This document shows, one piece after another, positions 6,768 to 8,151 of a stretch of 8,151 nucleotides of DNA. Position 1 is the stretch's first letter. Every line of letters begins with the position of its first letter. Under the pieces are notes generated by a model. The model saw only the letters and a list, made by a program, of their open reading frames with translations, was not told where the DNA came from and searched no databases. The stretch is taken from assembly GCA_003136075.1 (NCBI GenBank), contig PNBP01000121.1:6547-14697 (forward strand), given 5' to 3'. Origin of the DNA: Methanoregula sp. GTDB taxonomy: Archaea; Halobacteriota; Methanomicrobia; Methanomicrobiales; Methanospirillaceae. Position numbers and translations under genes: made by a program.

Positions 6768-6773
6768 CACCTC
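6768..6773 (-). promoter_or_regulatory. Shine-Dalgarno of psmB
   Basis: GAGGTG on the coding strand lies four bases before ATG 6763 and matches the archaeal consensus GGAGGTGAT. It is the clearest ribosome binding site in the window and fixes the start of psmB. Confidence 0.7.
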
Positions 6774-6782
6774 GAAAAATAA

Positions 6783-6846
6783 ACTAACGCTAAAAATCTG
6801 TTAAAAGCGTATTAACGTAATAAATGTTAGTATAAAATTTAAAGGT
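6783..6846 (-). promoter_or_regulatory. Promoter region of psmB
   Basis: The 85-bp gap between the CBS and psmB genes is very AT-rich. On the coding strand, TTTTATA (6837-6831) preceded by CTTTAAA is the best TATA candidate. It predicts a start near 6805-6812 and a leader of about 45 bases. Downstream of it, TTACGTTAAT (6820-6811) and TTAGCGTTAGT (near 6793-6783) form an imperfect direct repeat around the predicted start, about 28 bases apart. A regulator could bind there, but this is weak evidence. Confidence 0.4.
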
Positions 6847-6848
6847 TG

Positions 6849-7697
6849 TTATTCCGCCGCATCCTGGCAGAGTGCTTTTATGAGGTCCCGGTCATAGAGC
6901 ATGCCCACGAGCCGTTTGTCGCCATTGATTACCGGCAACTGGTCAACACGTGATCGGCGCATTTTTAATGCGCACTCGCTGACTTCGGAATTCTTCGGGA
7001 CAGCAACGACATTTTTTACCATGGCAAGTTTCACCGGGCGGTTGGGAAGCTGAACCCGTGAAATGCCAAAACTGATGGTATGGTTGTCCCGGATGCTCTC
7101 CCATGTCCACTCGTCGTCATCAGTGCCATTCGAGAAATCGCTCACCCCGACAGAATCCTCAATATTTGAATTCCGGATAAGGTCACGTTCGGAAATGATG
7201 CCCTGAAGAATACTGTCACTATTGAGAATGGGAATGGCATCGACCCCGGATATTTCCATAATCCTGCCGACCAGCGGGAGTGGTGTCTCTTCCCAGAGTG
7301 CGAAGGTGTTACTCGTATATTTCTCTTTGATCTCTTCTTTGATTTTCATCTGGGCGATTGCATGGATCAGATCGGCAACCGACAAAAGACCGATGAGTTT
7401 GCCGTCTTCGACAACCGGAAGCCTGCGGATACGATGGGTTACAAGCAGGCGTGCGGCTTCATGGATATCGGTATCAGGCCCGATAGTGATGGGTTTTGGC
7501 GTCATCAATAACCCGAGCTGGGTCTCTTCGGGTTTGCTCAACAGGTCTTTTCTGGTGATGATTCCAACAATTTTTTTATTTTTCAGGACAGGTACCCCGG
7601 AGATCCCGGTTCGTTTCAGGATCTTGAGCACATCGTCGCGGTTGCCGGGAATTTCGACATGGACGACATCTGCGGTCATGAAATCTTTTACGGTCAT
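6849..7697 (-). CDS. Protein with four CBS domains (probable adenine-nucleotide sensor)
   Basis: This 282-residue cytosolic protein consists of two Bateman modules and no other recognisable domain. CBS1 spans about residues 1-54 (VKDFMTADVV to GIITRKDLL), CBS2 63-116 (LMTPKPITI to GLLSVADLI), CBS3 about 120-176 (degenerate start, then GIISERDLI) and CBS4 224-277 (LAMVKNVVAV to GMLYDRDLI). Each ends in the usual Gly-hydrophobic-Asp-Leu pattern. CBS pairs bind AMP, ATP, S-adenosylmethionine or similar ligands. An acidic, Trp-containing insert (about 180-215, with DDDEWTWES) separates CBS3 and CBS4 and is unlike the compact linker between CBS1 and CBS2. CBS3 also lacks the MT-x-P start seen in CBS2. 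The gene begins 8 bp after the Usp stop, so the two are probably translated from one mRNA and may share a signalling role. The ligand and partner are unknown. It could alternatively regulate an enzyme or channel encoded elsewhere. Confidence 0.94.
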   Translation of the reverse strand: MTVKDFMTADVVHVEIPGNRDDVLKILKRTGISGVPVLKNKKIVGIITRKDLLSKPEETQLGLLMTPKPITIGPDTDIHEAARLLVTHRIRRLPVVEDGKLIGLLSVADLIHAIAQMKIKEEIKEKYTSNTFALWEETPLPLVGRIMEISGVDAIPILNSDSILQGIISERDLIRNSNIEDSVGVSDFSNGTDDDEWTWESIRDNHTISFGISRVQLPNRPVKLAMVKNVVAVPKNSEVSECALKMRRSRVDQLPVINGDKRLVGMLYDRDLIKALCQDAAE

Positions 7698-7705
7698 TGC
7701 AGTCG

Positions 7706-8140
7706 TTATGATCTCACCACCATAGTTGTGACCTGACTATGAGATACAACAAATGTGCTGACGCTCCCGATGAGGATCTGGTCTGCCTTGCTCTTTCCAT
7801 GAGACCCGACAATAATGAGATCATTTTTTTCCCGCGCTGCAAGAGCAATGACTTCCGTTCCCGCATGACCCTGTTTTGTGTGGGGGATAAGGGCGATACC
7901 ATGCTCTGCAGCAGTTTTTTTGGCTTTGCTCATGACAGATTCTCCCTCTTTTTCGAGCACACGGTACATAATTTCGACCGTGTTATCGGTAGGCAGTGAG
8001 GAGAACAATCCGGTTTCCACAACATATACGGCATGGAGTTTTGCATTCCACACTTTTGCTTCATCAACGGCCCGTTCAAGTGCCCGCTCACTGGCCTGCG
8101 AACCATCGATTGCAACAAGTATGCTAGTAAACACCGGCAT
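7706..8140 (-). CDS. Universal stress protein (UspA family, ATP-binding type)
   Basis: This 144-residue single-domain Usp has a Rossmann-like alpha/beta fold of the MJ0577 type and usually forms dimers. SILVAIDGSQAS begins the fold, with the conserved Asp (residue 12 from this start) that contacts adenine. Near the C-terminus, GSHGKSKADQILIGSVS matches the G-x2-G-x9-G-Ser/Thr phosphate-binding signature exactly, so ATP binding is expected. The family is linked to stress and energy-state responses, and no enzyme activity can be assigned from sequence. The start is uncertain within nine bases: GTG 8143, ATG 8140 (used here) or GTG 8134. GGTGAT, a good Shine-Dalgarno match, lies four bases before GTG 8134 and favours that last choice. 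Its stop is 8 bp from the CBS gene, suggesting a Usp-CBS operon. Any promoter lies beyond the right edge. Confidence 0.95.
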   Translation of the reverse strand: MPVFTSILVAIDGSQASERALERAVDEAKVWNAKLHAVYVVETGLFSSLPTDNTVEIMYRVLEKEGESVMSKAKKTAAEHGIALIPHTKQGHAGTEVIALAAREKNDLIIVGSHGKSKADQILIGSVSTFVVSHSQVTTMVVRS

Positions 8141-8151
8141 CACCCAAAACA

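Noticed and set aside
6783..6831. ACTAAC/GTTAGT inverted repeat upstream of psmB
   Set aside because: It has only six-base arms 37 bases apart in very AT-rich DNA, which is expected by chance. It is mentioned only with the promoter region.

Overview
The window looks like chromosomal DNA of a euryarchaeal methanogen, most likely of the Methanomicrobiales (Methanoregula/Methanosphaerula-like). This placement is an inference. It rests on an archaeal proteasome beta subunit beside the archaeal KH/beta-CASP termination nuclease aCPSF1 (FttA), a TPR surface protein with a Thr/Pro-rich stalk and C-terminal membrane anchor, AT-rich TATA-type promoters, and moderate GC content. No rRNA, tRNA, transposase, integrase or CRISPR array was found.

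Layout. On the + strand, the 3' end of an unrecognised gene (1-239) is followed 16 bp later by an M20-family metallo-deacylase/peptidase (256-1422). A 607-bp gene-free stretch (1423-2029) separates it from everything else, which lies on the - strand. In the direction of transcription (right to left) these genes are a universal stress protein (7706-8140), a four-CBS-domain protein (6849-7697), proteasome beta psmB (6122-6763), aCPSF1/FttA (4179-6098), an MFS transporter (3083-4165) and a secreted or anchored TPR protein (2030-3025).

Transcription units inferred from spacing. Usp and CBS are 8 bp apart and probably form one operon, pairing two families that commonly sense adenine nucleotides. 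psmB has its own promoter-like region and Shine-Dalgarno sequence, and is followed after 22 bp by the aCPSF1 gene. MFS follows aCPSF1 after 13 bp, so psmB-aCPSF1-MFS may be co-transcribed, joining protein turnover with RNA 3'-end formation. The TPR gene has a TATA-like box of its own.

The convergent gap 1423-2029 is the least explained part. It carries oligo-T tracts at both ends in the orientations expected for factor-dependent archaeal termination. Between them is a GC-rich cluster of short, mostly perfect, tight-loop hairpins (1665-1855) standing out from AT-rich flanks. No known RNA family was recognised there. The rest is ordinary, well-conserved archaeal housekeeping gene content. I see no clear new defence or mobile system.
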